From positions 62,001 to 126,000 of the forward strand of contig NZ_JADPMP010000011.1 in assembly GCF_015686655.1 (NCBI RefSeq): a DNA stretch of 64,000 bases, given 5' to 3'. The notes under the pieces are model-generated. The model saw nothing but the letters and a program-made list of their open reading frames with translations, was not told the origin of the DNA and ran no database searches. Shown one piece after another: positions 31,692 through 40,473 of this stretch; the first letter of the stretch is position 1; the number at the start of each line of letters is the position of its first letter. The position numbers were made by a program, and so were the translations under genes. Origin of the DNA: Pontibacter sp. FD36 (GTDB taxonomy: Bacteria; Bacteroidota; Bacteroidia; Cytophagales; Hymenobacteraceae).

Positions 31692-31719
31692 TTGGTTTAG
31701 GTGTTAAAGCTTAATTTTG
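31692..31719 (+). promoter_or_regulatory. Possible promoter of the two-domain glycosyltransferase
   Basis: TTG, 17 bp, TAATTTTG followed by CAACT, 31 bp before the ATG at 31750. Spacing is short, but the -7 element is good. It supports the later start over the codon at 31717, which lies inside the element. Confidence 0.5.
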
Positions 31720-31749
31720 CAACTCCAACCACATAGGGAGTTCCCATAC

Positions 31750-33291
31750 ATGAGCCAACCAATATCGGTTACCATCCTGACTAAAAACAGCCAGCAGCAT
31801 CTCTCCAGCTGTCTGCATTCCTTGCAGCGCTTTCCTGAGATAATTGTACTGGATAATGGCTCTACGGATGAGACAATGGCTATTGCGGCCCGCTATCCTA
31901 ATGTACGCATCGTGCAGCATACCTTTATCGGATTTGGACCGCTGAAGAACCTGGCCGCACAGCACGCCTCTCACCCATGGGTCCTCTCCATTGACAGCGA
32001 CGAAGTGCTTTCACCTCAGCTAACAGAAGAAATTCTGCAGCTCGACCTCCGCGATACGCATAAGGTATACAGCTTCCTGCGTCATAACTTTTACGGCAAA
32101 AAGCATATCAAAGCCTGTGGATGGGACAATGATTATGTGCTGCGCCTCTATCATAAGGAAACTACCCGCTTTGCCGACCTCCCGGTGCACGAGTATATCA
32201 TAACGGATGGCTTACAGGTACAGGCGCTGCGTGGCACCATGGATCACTTTTCCTTCGACAGCATATCGCAGCTGATTGCCAAGATGGACCAGTATACCAC
32301 ACTCTTTGCCAAAGAGAAGCGGTTTCGGAAGCACTCCTCCCCTGCCATCAGTTATTTCAAGTGGGCTTTCTCGCTTTTCAGGAACTATGTGCTGCAGCGC
32401 GGGTTTCTGTATGGGTACGAAGGTATGGCCATCTCCTTCTCGAACGCCAACGGTACTTTTTACAAATACATGAAACTGCACGAAGAGAACCAGCGCCTGG
32501 GCATCAGCCTGGTCGTAACTACCTATAACTGGAAGGAGGCCTTAGGCACAGTGCTGCGCAGCGCCTTTCAGCAAAGTGAGTTGCCGCGTGAGATCATTGT
32601 GGCCGACGACGGTTCCCGCGAAGACACACGTGCTCTTGTAGCGGAGCTAGCGAAAGAGTCGCCGGTACCGGTGCTGCACAGCTGGCAGGAAGACCTGGGT
32701 TTTAGAGCTGCAGAAAGCCGCAACAGAGCCATTGCGATGGCAACCGGTGAGTATGTGGTGATCATTGATGGGGATATGGTGCTGCATCCTGACTTTTTAA
32801 AGGGCCATCGCCGAGCTGCCCGCAAAGGTTATTTTACCCAAGGAAAGCGTGTGCTCCTGAGTCCTGAGTTGAGCCAGAAGCTGATTAGTCGCGGCCCTTC
32901 TCCCATTTCGCCTCTTTCATCAGGTATAAAAAACCGGTTCAATGCTACTAACTCGCCTTTTCTGTCAAGGCTGTTTAGCAAGGACAAGGCCGGCATCGCT
33001 TCGATCAAGAGCTGCAATATGGGCTTCTGGATGGAAGACATTGTGCGCGTCAACGGATTTAATGAGGATTTTGTAGGCTGGGGACGAGAAGATAGTGAGT
33101 TTGCCATCCGCTTGCTAAACAGTGGCACGAAGCGGCAAAACCTTGCTTTTGGCGGTGTAGCCTATCATTTGCATCATCAGGAGAACTCCCGCCAAAGTCT
33201 GGCAGCTAATGATACACTCCTTGAGAAGGCCATTTCTGAAAAGAGCATTTTTTGCACTAACGGTATTGATAAGCACCTTCACAAAAAATAA
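31750..33291 (+). CDS. Fused two-domain family 2 glycosyltransferase
   Basis: 513 residues with two GT2-like domains. The first (about 1-235) resembles WaaE/KdtX-type glucosyltransferases: SVTILTKNSQQHLSSCLHSL, VLDNGSTDETM, and the acidic SIDSDEVLSP. The second (about 245-513) has LVVTTYNWKEALGTVLRSAF, VADDGSRED, IIDGDMVLHP and the galactosyltransferase-like GWGREDSEFAIRLL. Both probably add sugars to a lipopolysaccharide core or surface glycan at the cytoplasmic membrane. The sugars cannot be predicted. Confidence 0.88.
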   Translation: MSQPISVTILTKNSQQHLSSCLHSLQRFPEIIVLDNGSTDETMAIAARYPNVRIVQHTFIGFGPLKNLAAQHASHPWVLSIDSDEVLSPQLTEEILQLDLRDTHKVYSFLRHNFYGKKHIKACGWDNDYVLRLYHKETTRFADLPVHEYIITDGLQVQALRGTMDHFSFDSISQLIAKMDQYTTLFAKEKRFRKHSSPAISYFKWAFSLFRNYVLQRGFLYGYEGMAISFSNANGTFYKYMKLHEENQRLGISLVVTTYNWKEALGTVLRSAFQQSELPREIIVADDGSREDTRALVAELAKESPVPVLHSWQEDLGFRAAESRNRAIAMATGEYVVIIDGDMVLHPDFLKGHRRAARKGYFTQGKRVLLSPELSQKLISRGPSPISPLSSGIKNRFNATNSPFLSRLFSKDKAGIASIKSCNMGFWMEDIVRVNGFNEDFVGWGREDSEFAIRLLNSGTKRQNLAFGGVAYHLHHQENSRQSLAANDTLLEKAISEKSIFCTNGIDKHLHKK

Positions 33292-33310
33292 GTATTCATC
33301 CCCTAATTGC

Positions 33311-33366
33311 CAATACCTACACCTGTTGCCTGCAACCTCTGCAACAGGTATAGGCATTGATTTTTA
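33311..33366 (+). terminator. Terminator behind the two-domain glycosyltransferase
   Basis: A 19-bp stem with two mismatches (CAATACCTACACCTGTTGC and its partner) around an 11-nt loop, followed by TTTTTAAT. It separates this gene from the sensor kinase. Confidence 0.7.
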
Positions 33367-33519
33367 ATAAGCTATCCGCACATAAAGTAAATTTATAACA
33401 TCAGGTATAGCCTGCAGGCAACAAATTTACAACTTTAGAGTAATGTAAATATTAAACTATTTTTTATTACAAAATATATCAGCTTCCTGTGTTGTCACAT
33501 CTAACGCCCTTGCTTCCGG

Positions 33520-36492
33520 ATGCGCCTTGTTGCTTTCACACTATTACTGGCAGTTTCGCTAAACTTGCAGGCGCAACAGTTCAACTTCCGGAACTGGTCG
33601 CTTGAGCAGGGCTTACCGCAATCTCAGGTAAACGACATCCTGCAGGATCACAAAGGGCAGCTCTGGCTAGCTACGCTCGGGGGGCTTAGTCGCTTTGACG
33701 GGTCTACCTTCCATACCTATACCAAACGCGATGGCATGAGCAGCAACAGTATAAGCTGCCTGCTGCTCGACAGCCGTCAGCGCATCTGGATCGGGACTAC
33801 TGATAAAGGCTTGATGCTGCTCACGGGTAATAATTTTTATGCTTATGACCTGGAGGCTGGCCTGCCGCCCGGAGGGGTCTACAGTATCGCAGAAGACAAC
33901 CAAGGTACTATATGGGCAGCCACAGACAGTGGCGTTTACTACTTGGCCAGGAATGCATTTGTGCAGCACACCGAATTACCGCCCATCCGTTACAATGACG
34001 TACTCTTCACATCCACAAACGAGCTTTGGGCAGGGAGCAACTCTCAGGGCGTGTACAGCATCACACCCAAAGGAACAACTAATTATACCTCCACCAACAG
34101 CTTGCTGCCTTATAACAGCATTAATGTGCTAAACCAGTCACCTGACGGCACTATTTGGATAGGCACTGCCAACGGCGCGGCAACTTTCCGGCAAAACAAG
34201 CTGGAGCACTTTGAGCTGCCGCCAGGTATAACGAGCCCTAACATAAGAGATTTCACAACTGATAACTACGGTCATCAATGGTTAAGTCTGAACCTGAATG
34301 GCGTGCTTAAATACGATGGCAAAGAGTTTCAACACCTGACCCGCTTCAGCGGTCTGCGCACAGACAGAGTCAACTGCATCACAACAGATCGTGAAGGAAA
34401 TATCTGGATTGGAACAACTGGCCATGGCCTGATGCAGTACCGTAACCCCTGGTTTGTACACTTTTTTGATATGGGACAGGTGAAGGAGCCTGTTATATCA
34501 GCTCTGGCGCAGGACACCAAAGGCAGGGTGTGGCTGGGTACCGATGACGGCTATGCTGCTTATATGGAAGGAGGTATTCTAAACTGGCTCCAGACTGATA
34601 TTTGGCCCAAAGGCACCACCCTGCATAGTATGTGGGTAGCGCATGAAAACGATGTTTGGGTATGCACCAGCAAAGGGCTATACCGTTTGGGTCCCGGCAA
34701 AGTAACACATTACAGCACGGCACAGGGGCTGCCCTCAGCAGAAGTGTTTCAGGCTATGCTCATGCGAAATGGAGACCTGCTACTCGCAACTGCCGCCGGA
34801 TTGGCTATTCTGCCCCCCAACCAGCAATCGATTAAGCCATTGCATAAGCCACAGCTTACAGGCAACGTGTATGCCCTACATCGTGACAGCCAGGGCAGGA
34901 TATGGGTTGGTGCCGAAAAAGGTGTGTTCCGGTACGAGAACAATGCCCTGGCCGCTGCTAAAGGACTGGGCGAAGCTGGCTTTCGTGAGATCCGCACTAT
35001 TGCAGTAGATGAGTGGGGCACCTTGTACTTTGGCGGTTTCAATTACGGTATTATGGCCTGGCATGACAAGTGGAAGGCTCCTAAGGTATACAACTCCCGG
35101 AACGGACTGCCCAATGAAGGTATAAAGAGCCTGTTTGTTGATAACACCAACCACCTTTGGGTCGGCACCAGTCGGGGCGTGCTAAAAGTGCAGCTTGATC
35201 AGCTACATGCCCGGGGGCGTCTTAGCATCCGGTCGTATGCAAATCAGGAGGGGTTTCGGGGTCTTGAAGTCAGCAACAAGGGAATCACCCAGACTCCGGA
35301 CGGTACTGTGTGGTTTGCCACCGCCAAAGGCCTGACCATGTACCTGCCTGATATGGACAGGCGAAATCAGGTATACCCCAATACAATCCTGACCAATATC
35401 ATGCTCTTTCTGAAGCCCACTGACTGGGCGAGCATGGGTTACACGACTGACTCAACTACTGAACTCCCTGTAAACCTTCGGCTCCCACATCACCAAAACC
35501 ACCTGACGTTTGACTTTCATGGCATATCACTCACCGCCCCCGACCGTGTGCGCTACCGCTACCGTCTGAAGGGACATGACGACCATTGGTCTGCTGTGAC
35601 GGATCATTCTTTTGCCACCTATGCCAGTCTCGACCCGGGCACTTATACCTTTCAGTTACTCGCAGCCAACAGCGACGGCTACTGGACACCCAGTCCTCTT
35701 ACCTATACCTTCACCATTGTACCCCCGGTGTGGCGCAGAGAGTGGTTTATAGTGCTACTGGTACTCATTGCCACCGGCGCAACGATCAGCCTGATCAGGC
35801 TGCGCGAAAGAAGTCTGGTAAAAATGAATACGCTGCTTGAACATAAGGTACAGTATAGGACACAGCTGCTGGAAGAAAAAAACCGTGAGAAGGAAATTCT
35901 GCTGAAGGAGATCCATCATCGCGTTAAAAATAACCTGCAGATCATTATGAGCATGCTCAACCTGCAGGCCCGCCACGTACAAGACCCAAATGCACTCGAA
36001 GTGATGCAGTCTGTCAGAGGTCGGGTGAGATCGATGGCTATCCTGCATGAACGCCTTTATCAGCACGAAGACCTGGCCTCTATTGATCTGAACGCCTACA
36101 TAGAAGATATATGCGAAGGCCTATGCGCTACATACGGCACCAAAGAGCGCCATATCAAAATCAAGCTCGATATACCTACTATCATGGTAGAGGCAGATAC
36201 CGCCCTGTCATTAGGGCTAATTGTGAATGAGCTTGTTTCCAATTCTATTAAATATGCCTTCCCTAACCGCTATGGGCAAGTCGCTATTTACCTAAGGCCA
36301 GAGCAGGAAAACGCTTATACCCTAACAGTACATGACGACGGTGTGGGCTTGCCTACCGACTTTCAGGAACGGCGCAAAAAATCATTTGGTCTCCAACTGG
36401 TGTCCTCACTGGCCCGAAAACTTGGGGGTAATATCGAATTCCAAAATAATAATGGTACAAAATCAATATTGTATTTTGTTTTGGCATCGTAA
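33520..36492 (+). CDS. Periplasmic-propeller sensor histidine kinase
   Basis: A 990-residue protein: a signal peptide (to about residue 19), then two seven-bladed-type Reg_prop propellers to about residue 640 with repeated GTIWIGT/GRIWVGA-like blades. A Y_Y_Y domain follows (about 650-735), then a membrane helix (EWFIVLLVLIATGATISLI, about 743-762). The kinase core is HisKA_2 (EIHHRVKNNL, phospho-His near 799) and a HATPase with NELVSNSIKYAF and DDGVGLP. It senses an extracytoplasmic ligand and passes phosphate to the next gene's product, 30 bp away. Confidence 0.92.
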   Translation: MRLVAFTLLLAVSLNLQAQQFNFRNWSLEQGLPQSQVNDILQDHKGQLWLATLGGLSRFDGSTFHTYTKRDGMSSNSISCLLLDSRQRIWIGTTDKGLMLLTGNNFYAYDLEAGLPPGGVYSIAEDNQGTIWAATDSGVYYLARNAFVQHTELPPIRYNDVLFTSTNELWAGSNSQGVYSITPKGTTNYTSTNSLLPYNSINVLNQSPDGTIWIGTANGAATFRQNKLEHFELPPGITSPNIRDFTTDNYGHQWLSLNLNGVLKYDGKEFQHLTRFSGLRTDRVNCITTDREGNIWIGTTGHGLMQYRNPWFVHFFDMGQVKEPVISALAQDTKGRVWLGTDDGYAAYMEGGILNWLQTDIWPKGTTLHSMWVAHENDVWVCTSKGLYRLGPGKVTHYSTAQGLPSAEVFQAMLMRNGDLLLATAAGLAILPPNQQSIKPLHKPQLTGNVYALHRDSQGRIWVGAEKGVFRYENNALAAAKGLGEAGFREIRTIAVDEWGTLYFGGFNYGIMAWHDKWKAPKVYNSRNGLPNEGIKSLFVDNTNHLWVGTSRGVLKVQLDQLHARGRLSIRSYANQEGFRGLEVSNKGITQTPDGTVWFATAKGLTMYLPDMDRRNQVYPNTILTNIMLFLKPTDWASMGYTTDSTTELPVNLRLPHHQNHLTFDFHGISLTAPDRVRYRYRLKGHDDHWSAVTDHSFATYASLDPGTYTFQLLAANSDGYWTPSPLTYTFTIVPPVWRREWFIVLLVLIATGATISLIRLRERSLVKMNTLLEHKVQYRTQLLEEKNREKEILLKEIHHRVKNNLQIIMSMLNLQARHVQDPNALEVMQSVRGRVRSMAILHERLYQHEDLASIDLNAYIEDICEGLCATYGTKERHIKIKLDIPTIMVEADTALSLGLIVNELVSNSIKYAFPNRYGQVAIYLRPEQENAYTLTVHDDGVGLPTDFQERRKKSFGLQLVSSLARKLGGNIEFQNNNGTKSILYFVLAS

Positions 36493-36522
36493 CTAGCTAA
36501 TTTTACGTATGAGATTAATGCT

Positions 36523-37263
36523 ATGACAAAACCAAAAATTCTTATTTCGGAAGACGAAATTATAATCGCAGAAGACCTGGCTGCCTGTTTGGAAGAGCTA
36601 GGCTACCAGACGTGTGGCATCGACTCCGGTGCGAACACTCTTGAGATGATCCGGACCCTGCAACCAGACCTGGTGCTGCTCGATGTGAACCTGAAAGGTG
36701 ATGCTGACGGGATAGAGATCGGCGCTAAAATACGGGAGGAGTTCGACATTCCTTTCATCTACCTGACCGCCTATGCCGACAAAGCTACACTGGACAGAGC
36801 AAAGAAAACAGAGCCTGATGGGTTTCTGGCCAAACCCTTTGACGAAAAAAACCTGCGTTCTGCCATCGAGCTTGCCCTTTACAAACACGACTCCGGGCAC
36901 AAAGCAGTGGATAACGGCGCAGGAAAAGCCCCCAAAGAAGCCGAGACGCAGACCGATTACATCTTCGTAAAGGTAAAGCACCGCATCATCAAGGTACAGT
37001 ATAGTGACATCTTGTGGGTAGAGGCCTATGACAACTACTCTTTCATTGTCACTGTAGATCAAAAGTACCTGGTCAGCTCTACACTCAAGGACATGGAGCA
37101 CAAGCTGCCTTCCGGTAATTTTGTGCGGGTGCACCGCTCCTATATCGCTAACCTCGACAAGGTAGAGGCGCTGGAAGAAAACGCTGTCGTGTTCTCCAAA
37201 GGAGAGGTTCCGATCGGTAAATCCTACAAAAAGGCCCTGATGTCACGCTTCAACATCATCTAA
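36523..37263 (+). CDS. LytTR response regulator
   Basis: A 246-residue protein: a receiver domain (1-120) with EDE at 10-12, phospho-acceptor D54 (VLLDVN), T at LTAYAD and K at FLAKPF, then a linker and a LytTR DNA-binding domain (about 140-246) with ILWVEAYDNYSFIV and the recognition part GNFVRVHRSYIANLDKVEAL. It follows the propeller kinase and is its likely partner. Targets are unknown; the nearest genes make surface glycans. Confidence 0.94.
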   Translation: MTKPKILISEDEIIIAEDLAACLEELGYQTCGIDSGANTLEMIRTLQPDLVLLDVNLKGDADGIEIGAKIREEFDIPFIYLTAYADKATLDRAKKTEPDGFLAKPFDEKNLRSAIELALYKHDSGHKAVDNGAGKAPKEAETQTDYIFVKVKHRIIKVQYSDILWVEAYDNYSFIVTVDQKYLVSSTLKDMEHKLPSGNFVRVHRSYIANLDKVEALEENAVVFSKGEVPIGKSYKKALMSRFNII

Positions 37264-37297
37264 TAGCAAAATCAACAGTCATACGAGAAGCTACAGG

Positions 37298-37341
37298 TTG
37301 CCCTGACTCTGAAATATATACAGAGCCAGGGCAATTAATTT
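37298..37341 (+). terminator. Terminator behind the LytTR regulator
   Basis: TTGCCCTGACTCTG pairs with CAGAGCCAGGGCAA (one bulge) across a 9-nt loop and is followed by TTAATTTA. It ends the kinase-regulator unit. Confidence 0.65.
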
Positions 37342-37352
37342 AGTGCTCCCGC

Positions 37353-37360
37353 TATCTTTG
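37353..37360 (+). promoter_or_regulatory. Possible -7 element of the second glycosyltransferase gene
   Basis: TATCTTTG followed by TGCAT, 18 bp before the ATG at 37379. No clear TTTG lies upstream at the usual distance. Its position just after a terminator supports the call. Confidence 0.5.
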
Positions 37361-37378
37361 TGCATTCACTCTGTTTAA

Positions 37379-38116
37379 ATGAATATGCCTAAGGGAATTA
37401 CTGTCGTTATTACCAGCTGCAACCGCTTCGATCTGCTGGAGGCTACACTGCACAGCTTCTTCAAATTCAATACCTACCCCATTGAGAAAATCCTGATCAT
37501 AGAGGATAGCGGAGACGGAAAGGGGCTGGAGAGCGTACTGCGCAAATTCAGCTACGACAAGTTTGAGACGATCGTAAACCCGGAGCAGCTCGGCCAGCAG
37601 AAGAGCATCGACAAAGCTTACAGCCAGGTAAAGACCGAGTACATCTTCCATTGCGAGGATGACTGGGACTTTCTGCGCAATGGCTTTATTGAAGACTCCC
37701 TTGCGTTGATGGAAGCTTTCACGAAGCTGATCACAGTGTGGGGCCGTAGTGCCGATGAGTACCCTGCCGACTTTTTCAGCCCTACTGTAGCGGAGTTTGA
37801 AGGTATACGCTACCGGAAAGTTCAGAAAGATATCTTTACGCTTAACCCCAGCCTGAAGCGGGTGAGCGATTACCGCCTGATGGGCAGCTTTGAACAATAT
37901 ACGCCAGGGCAGTTTGAGAAGGAGATCTCAGATTTTTACGCCGACTTGGGCTACACCGCTTTTATCCTGGAGGAGCCTTATACCAATCACCTGGGCTGGC
38001 ACCGCCGCATCCACTTCCGCGACAAAGCCAACAAATACCTCAAGCTTGACAACAAGTTTAAGCAGGCCAAAGCCTCGGTGTACAAACTGCTGAAGATGGG
38101 AAAATTTAAGAAATAG
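37379..38116 (+). CDS. Family 2 glycosyltransferase-like protein
   Basis: A 245-residue protein with a GT-A nucleotide-sugar fold start: ITVVITSCNRFDLLEATLHS, then ILIIEDSGDG and, at about residue 97, the acidic HCEDDWDFLRNGFI, which replaces the usual DxD. ATG at 37379 or at 37385 is possible. Similar single-domain proteins lie in Bacteroidota surface-polysaccharide loci. Here it stands between the two-component system and ahcY, so its glycan is unknown. Confidence 0.8.
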   Translation: MNMPKGITVVITSCNRFDLLEATLHSFFKFNTYPIEKILIIEDSGDGKGLESVLRKFSYDKFETIVNPEQLGQQKSIDKAYSQVKTEYIFHCEDDWDFLRNGFIEDSLALMEAFTKLITVWGRSADEYPADFFSPTVAEFEGIRYRKVQKDIFTLNPSLKRVSDYRLMGSFEQYTPGQFEKEISDFYADLGYTAFILEEPYTNHLGWHRRIHFRDKANKYLKLDNKFKQAKASVYKLLKMGKFKK

Positions 38117-38118
38117 GT

Positions 38119-38162
38119 ATAAACAGGAAAGCCGGAGCATCAGCTCCGGCTTTCCTGTTTAT
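38119..38162. terminator. Bidirectional terminator between the glycosyltransferase gene and ahcY
   Basis: A perfect 20-bp stem (ATAAACAGGAAAGCCGGAGC with its complement) and a 4-nt ATCA loop, flanked by T-runs on both strands. It serves two convergent genes. Confidence 0.88.
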
Positions 38163-38177
38163 AAGCAATACTCAAAA

Positions 38178-39485
38178 TTAGTATCTGTAGTACTCAGGCT
38201 TGTAAGGGCCCTCTACCGTCACACCAATGTAAGCGGCCTGGTCTGAAGACAGTTCGTCCAGTTCCACACCAATCTTGCCCAGGTGCAGGCGGGCTACTTT
38301 CTCGTCCAGTTGCTTCGGCAAGGTATACACCTTGTTCTCGTAAGCCTCCGCGTTTGTCCACAGTTCGATCTGGGCCAGTGTCTGGTTAGAGAACGAGTTA
38401 GACATTACAAATGAAGGGTGACCAGTCGCGCAACCCAGGTTTACCAGGCGGCCTTCAGCCAGCACAATGATGTCTTTGCCTTCGATGTTGTAGAGGTCAA
38501 CCTGCGGCTTGATGGTATCTTTTGTGTTACCATAGCTCTTGTTCAGCCAAGCCATATCAATCTCGTTGTCGAAGTGACCGATGTTACAAACGATCGCCTT
38601 GTCCTTCATGAGACGGAACTCACGCTCCGTGATGATGTCCTTGTTACCAGTTGCTGTCACCACGATGTCTGCTTCTTTTACAGCGTCAACCATCTTCTTC
38701 ACTGCAAAGCCGTCCATGGCAGCCTGCAGGGCGCAGATCGGGTCGATCTCTGTCACGATCACACGGGCACCGGCACCACGCAATGAAGCGGCAGAACCTT
38801 TGCCTACGTCACCGTAACCAGCTACAACGGCTACTTTACCAGCCATCATGACGTCTGTAGCACGACGGATCGCATCTACCAACGATTCTTTACAGCCATA
38901 CTTGTTGTCAAACTTAGACTTGGTTACGGAGTCGTTCACGTTGATGGCAGGCATTGGAAGTGTTCCGTTCTTCATACGCTCGTACAGGCGATGAACGCCT
39001 GTTGTCGTTTCTTCAGAAAGGCCTTTCACAGCAGGTGCAAGCTCAGGGTACTTGTCGAGTACCATGTTGGTCAGGTCACCACCATCGTCCAGGATCATGT
39101 TGAGCGGCTTGCGGTCTTCGCCAAAGAACAGGGTTTGTTCAATGCACCAGTCAAACTCCTCAGCAGTCATACCTTTCCAGGCGTAAACCGAGATGCCAGC
39201 AGCGGCAATAGCAGCGGCAGCGTGATCTTGTGTAGAGAAGATGTTGCAGGAAGACCAGGTAACTTCAGCGCCCAGTTCCACCAGTGTTTCGATCAGCACA
39301 GCTGTCTGTATGGTCATATGCAGGCAGCCAGCGATGCGGGCACCAGCCAGCGGCTTGCTCGGGCCATACTCTTCACGGATAGCCATCAGACCAGGCATTT
39401 CAGCCTCTGCCAATCTGATCTCTTTGCGGCCCCACTCGGCCAGCGAAATATCTTTTACTTTGTACTTAAGTGTTGTATCGATCAT
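38178..39485 (-). CDS. ahcY: S-adenosylhomocysteinase
   Basis: A 435-residue enzyme: NAD site [20 protein letters not shown] near residue 220, catalytic K and D in [19 protein letters not shown], and [19 protein letters not shown]; the C-terminus KPEYYRY is the family ending. It splits S-adenosylhomocysteine into adenosine and homocysteine, keeping methylation going. It has its own promoter with a leader of about 20 nt and a strong terminator behind it. Confidence 0.98.
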   Translation of the reverse strand: MIDTTLKYKVKDISLAEWGRKEIRLAEAEMPGLMAIREEYGPSKPLAGARIAGCLHMTIQTAVLIETLVELGAEVTWSSCNIFSTQDHAAAAIAAAGISVYAWKGMTAEEFDWCIEQTLFFGEDRKPLNMILDDGGDLTNMVLDKYPELAPAVKGLSEETTTGVHRLYERMKNGTLPMPAINVNDSVTKSKFDNKYGCKESLVDAIRRATDVMMAGKVAVVAGYGDVGKGSAASLRGAGARVIVTEIDPICALQAAMDGFAVKKMVDAVKEADIVVTATGNKDIITEREFRLMKDKAIVCNIGHFDNEIDMAWLNKSYGNTKDTIKPQVDLYNIEGKDIIVLAEGRLVNLGCATGHPSFVMSNSFSNQTLAQIELWTNAEAYENKVYTLPKQLDEKVARLHLGKIGVELDELSSDQAAYIGVTVEGPYKPEYYRY

Positions 39486-39510
39486 ATTTTACTTTTTTCT
39501 TAGGGAAGCA

Positions 39511-39541
39511 CAAAATTACAAAATTTCTCACTCAACTTCAA
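39511..39541 (-). promoter_or_regulatory. Promoter of ahcY
   Basis: The minus strand reads TTG, 20 bp, TAATTTTG, then TGC. A predicted start near 39504 gives a short leader of about 20 nt. No SAM- or SAH-type riboswitch could fit in that leader. Confidence 0.75.
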
Positions 39542-39594
39542 CATAATAGCACTACTCAACTGAAAGTCAATTAGTTTGAATTTCTTTAAAATAC

Positions 39595-39623
39595 TGAGGC
39601 CTGTACCAATGGCACAGGCCTCA
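39595..39623 (-). terminator. Terminator behind the DUF4397 gene
   Basis: TGAGGCCTGT pairs perfectly with ACAGGCCTCA across 9 nt and is followed on the minus strand by TATTTTAAAG. It isolates ahcY from the gene upstream. Confidence 0.7.
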
Positions 39624-39647
39624 ACTAGGTAGTTGTCTTCTTCGTTA

Positions 39648-40337
39648 TTATCGGTTCGTAATGATCTCGGCTCCAAGGGAGTTCATATTTTCAGCTGGTG
39701 GCGACACAAAACCTCTGGCGAATACAGTGTAGATGCGGCCACTGGCCAGCTGTACGTTTGGCACAGCCAGCACAACTGTTTCTGTTCCGGCCAGTCTTAC
39801 TTCCAGGTTATAGGTACCTGTTGGTACAGGGGCAAAAGGACTCGCCTCTTTAAATTCGCTGTTGCTGAAGAGCACAGGTCCACCCGTTACGGCAACGTCT
39901 ACTGCCGGGGCGTCAGGTGATAAGTGCACGAAACGCACGTGCGCATTACCGGAAGCCGGTGCCGTCAGGTCATCCATCAGTACCAGTGGCTCTATATTGC
40001 TCAGCGTGTTGATCGCGAACACAGAGTAGTTCATGTTACGCTCCAGGTCAAGGTTGGCGTTGATAACTGATGTGTTTGTGCCAGCAGCATTCACTTTCAC
40101 ATTACGACGGCCAGCCGGCACCTCCAGGTAACCTGTGTTGTTCGGGTAAGTGAGAGCAGTTGAGTTCACTTTCTCGTCATCCACCAGCAAATCAACGCCG
40201 GGTGCGTCAGGTGAGGCGTGCACTACCATTACATTTGCATTTTCGATAACAGTCATGTCGTCATCGTCATCATCACAGCTTGTTAGCACCATGGCCGGCA
40301 GCACCGCCAGCATCATGATTTTCATCCATTTCTTCAT
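39648..40337 (-). CDS. DUF4397 lipoprotein, probably surface-exposed
   Basis: A 229-residue protein: a lipoprotein signal (MKKWMKIMMLAVLPAMVLTS then Cys) directly followed by six aspartates, then two DUF4397 repeats. Each repeat holds a VVHASPDAPGVDL- or VHLSPDAPAVDV-type motif, near residues 38 and 132. Acidic residues right after the lipid-bearing Cys act as an export signal to the cell surface in Bacteroidota. The family's function is unknown; the repeats look like small beta-sandwich domains. Confidence 0.88.
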   Translation of the reverse strand: MKKWMKIMMLAVLPAMVLTSCDDDDDDMTVIENANVMVVHASPDAPGVDLLVDDEKVNSTALTYPNNTGYLEVPAGRRNVKVNAAGTNTSVINANLDLERNMNYSVFAINTLSNIEPLVLMDDLTAPASGNAHVRFVHLSPDAPAVDVAVTGGPVLFSNSEFKEASPFAPVPTGTYNLEVRLAGTETVVLAVPNVQLASGRIYTVFARGFVSPPAENMNSLGAEIITNR

Positions 40338-40456
40338 AGTAGTCTGATAAATTATTTAAATAAAAATTTCTTTTAGCTGTGAATACAACCAGCAGGTATA
40401 AGGATTGTTTGCGGTCGGTCATATTTTTATGAGAAAAACAGGGCTGATTAAATTTG

Positions 40457-40464
40457 TACCTTTG
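40457..40464 (+). promoter_or_regulatory. -7 element setting a nearly leaderless start
   Basis: TACCTTTG followed by CAGCG lies 9 bp before the ATG at 40474. Transcription would start only a few bases before that codon, so the mRNA is almost leaderless and upstream in-frame ATGs (40405 onward) are not used. Confidence 0.55.
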
Positions 40465-40473
40465 CAGCGTACC

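Noticed and set aside
39486-39510. A SAM or SAH riboswitch before ahcY
   Set aside because: The promoter at 39511-39541 leaves only about 20 nt of leader, too short for any such element.
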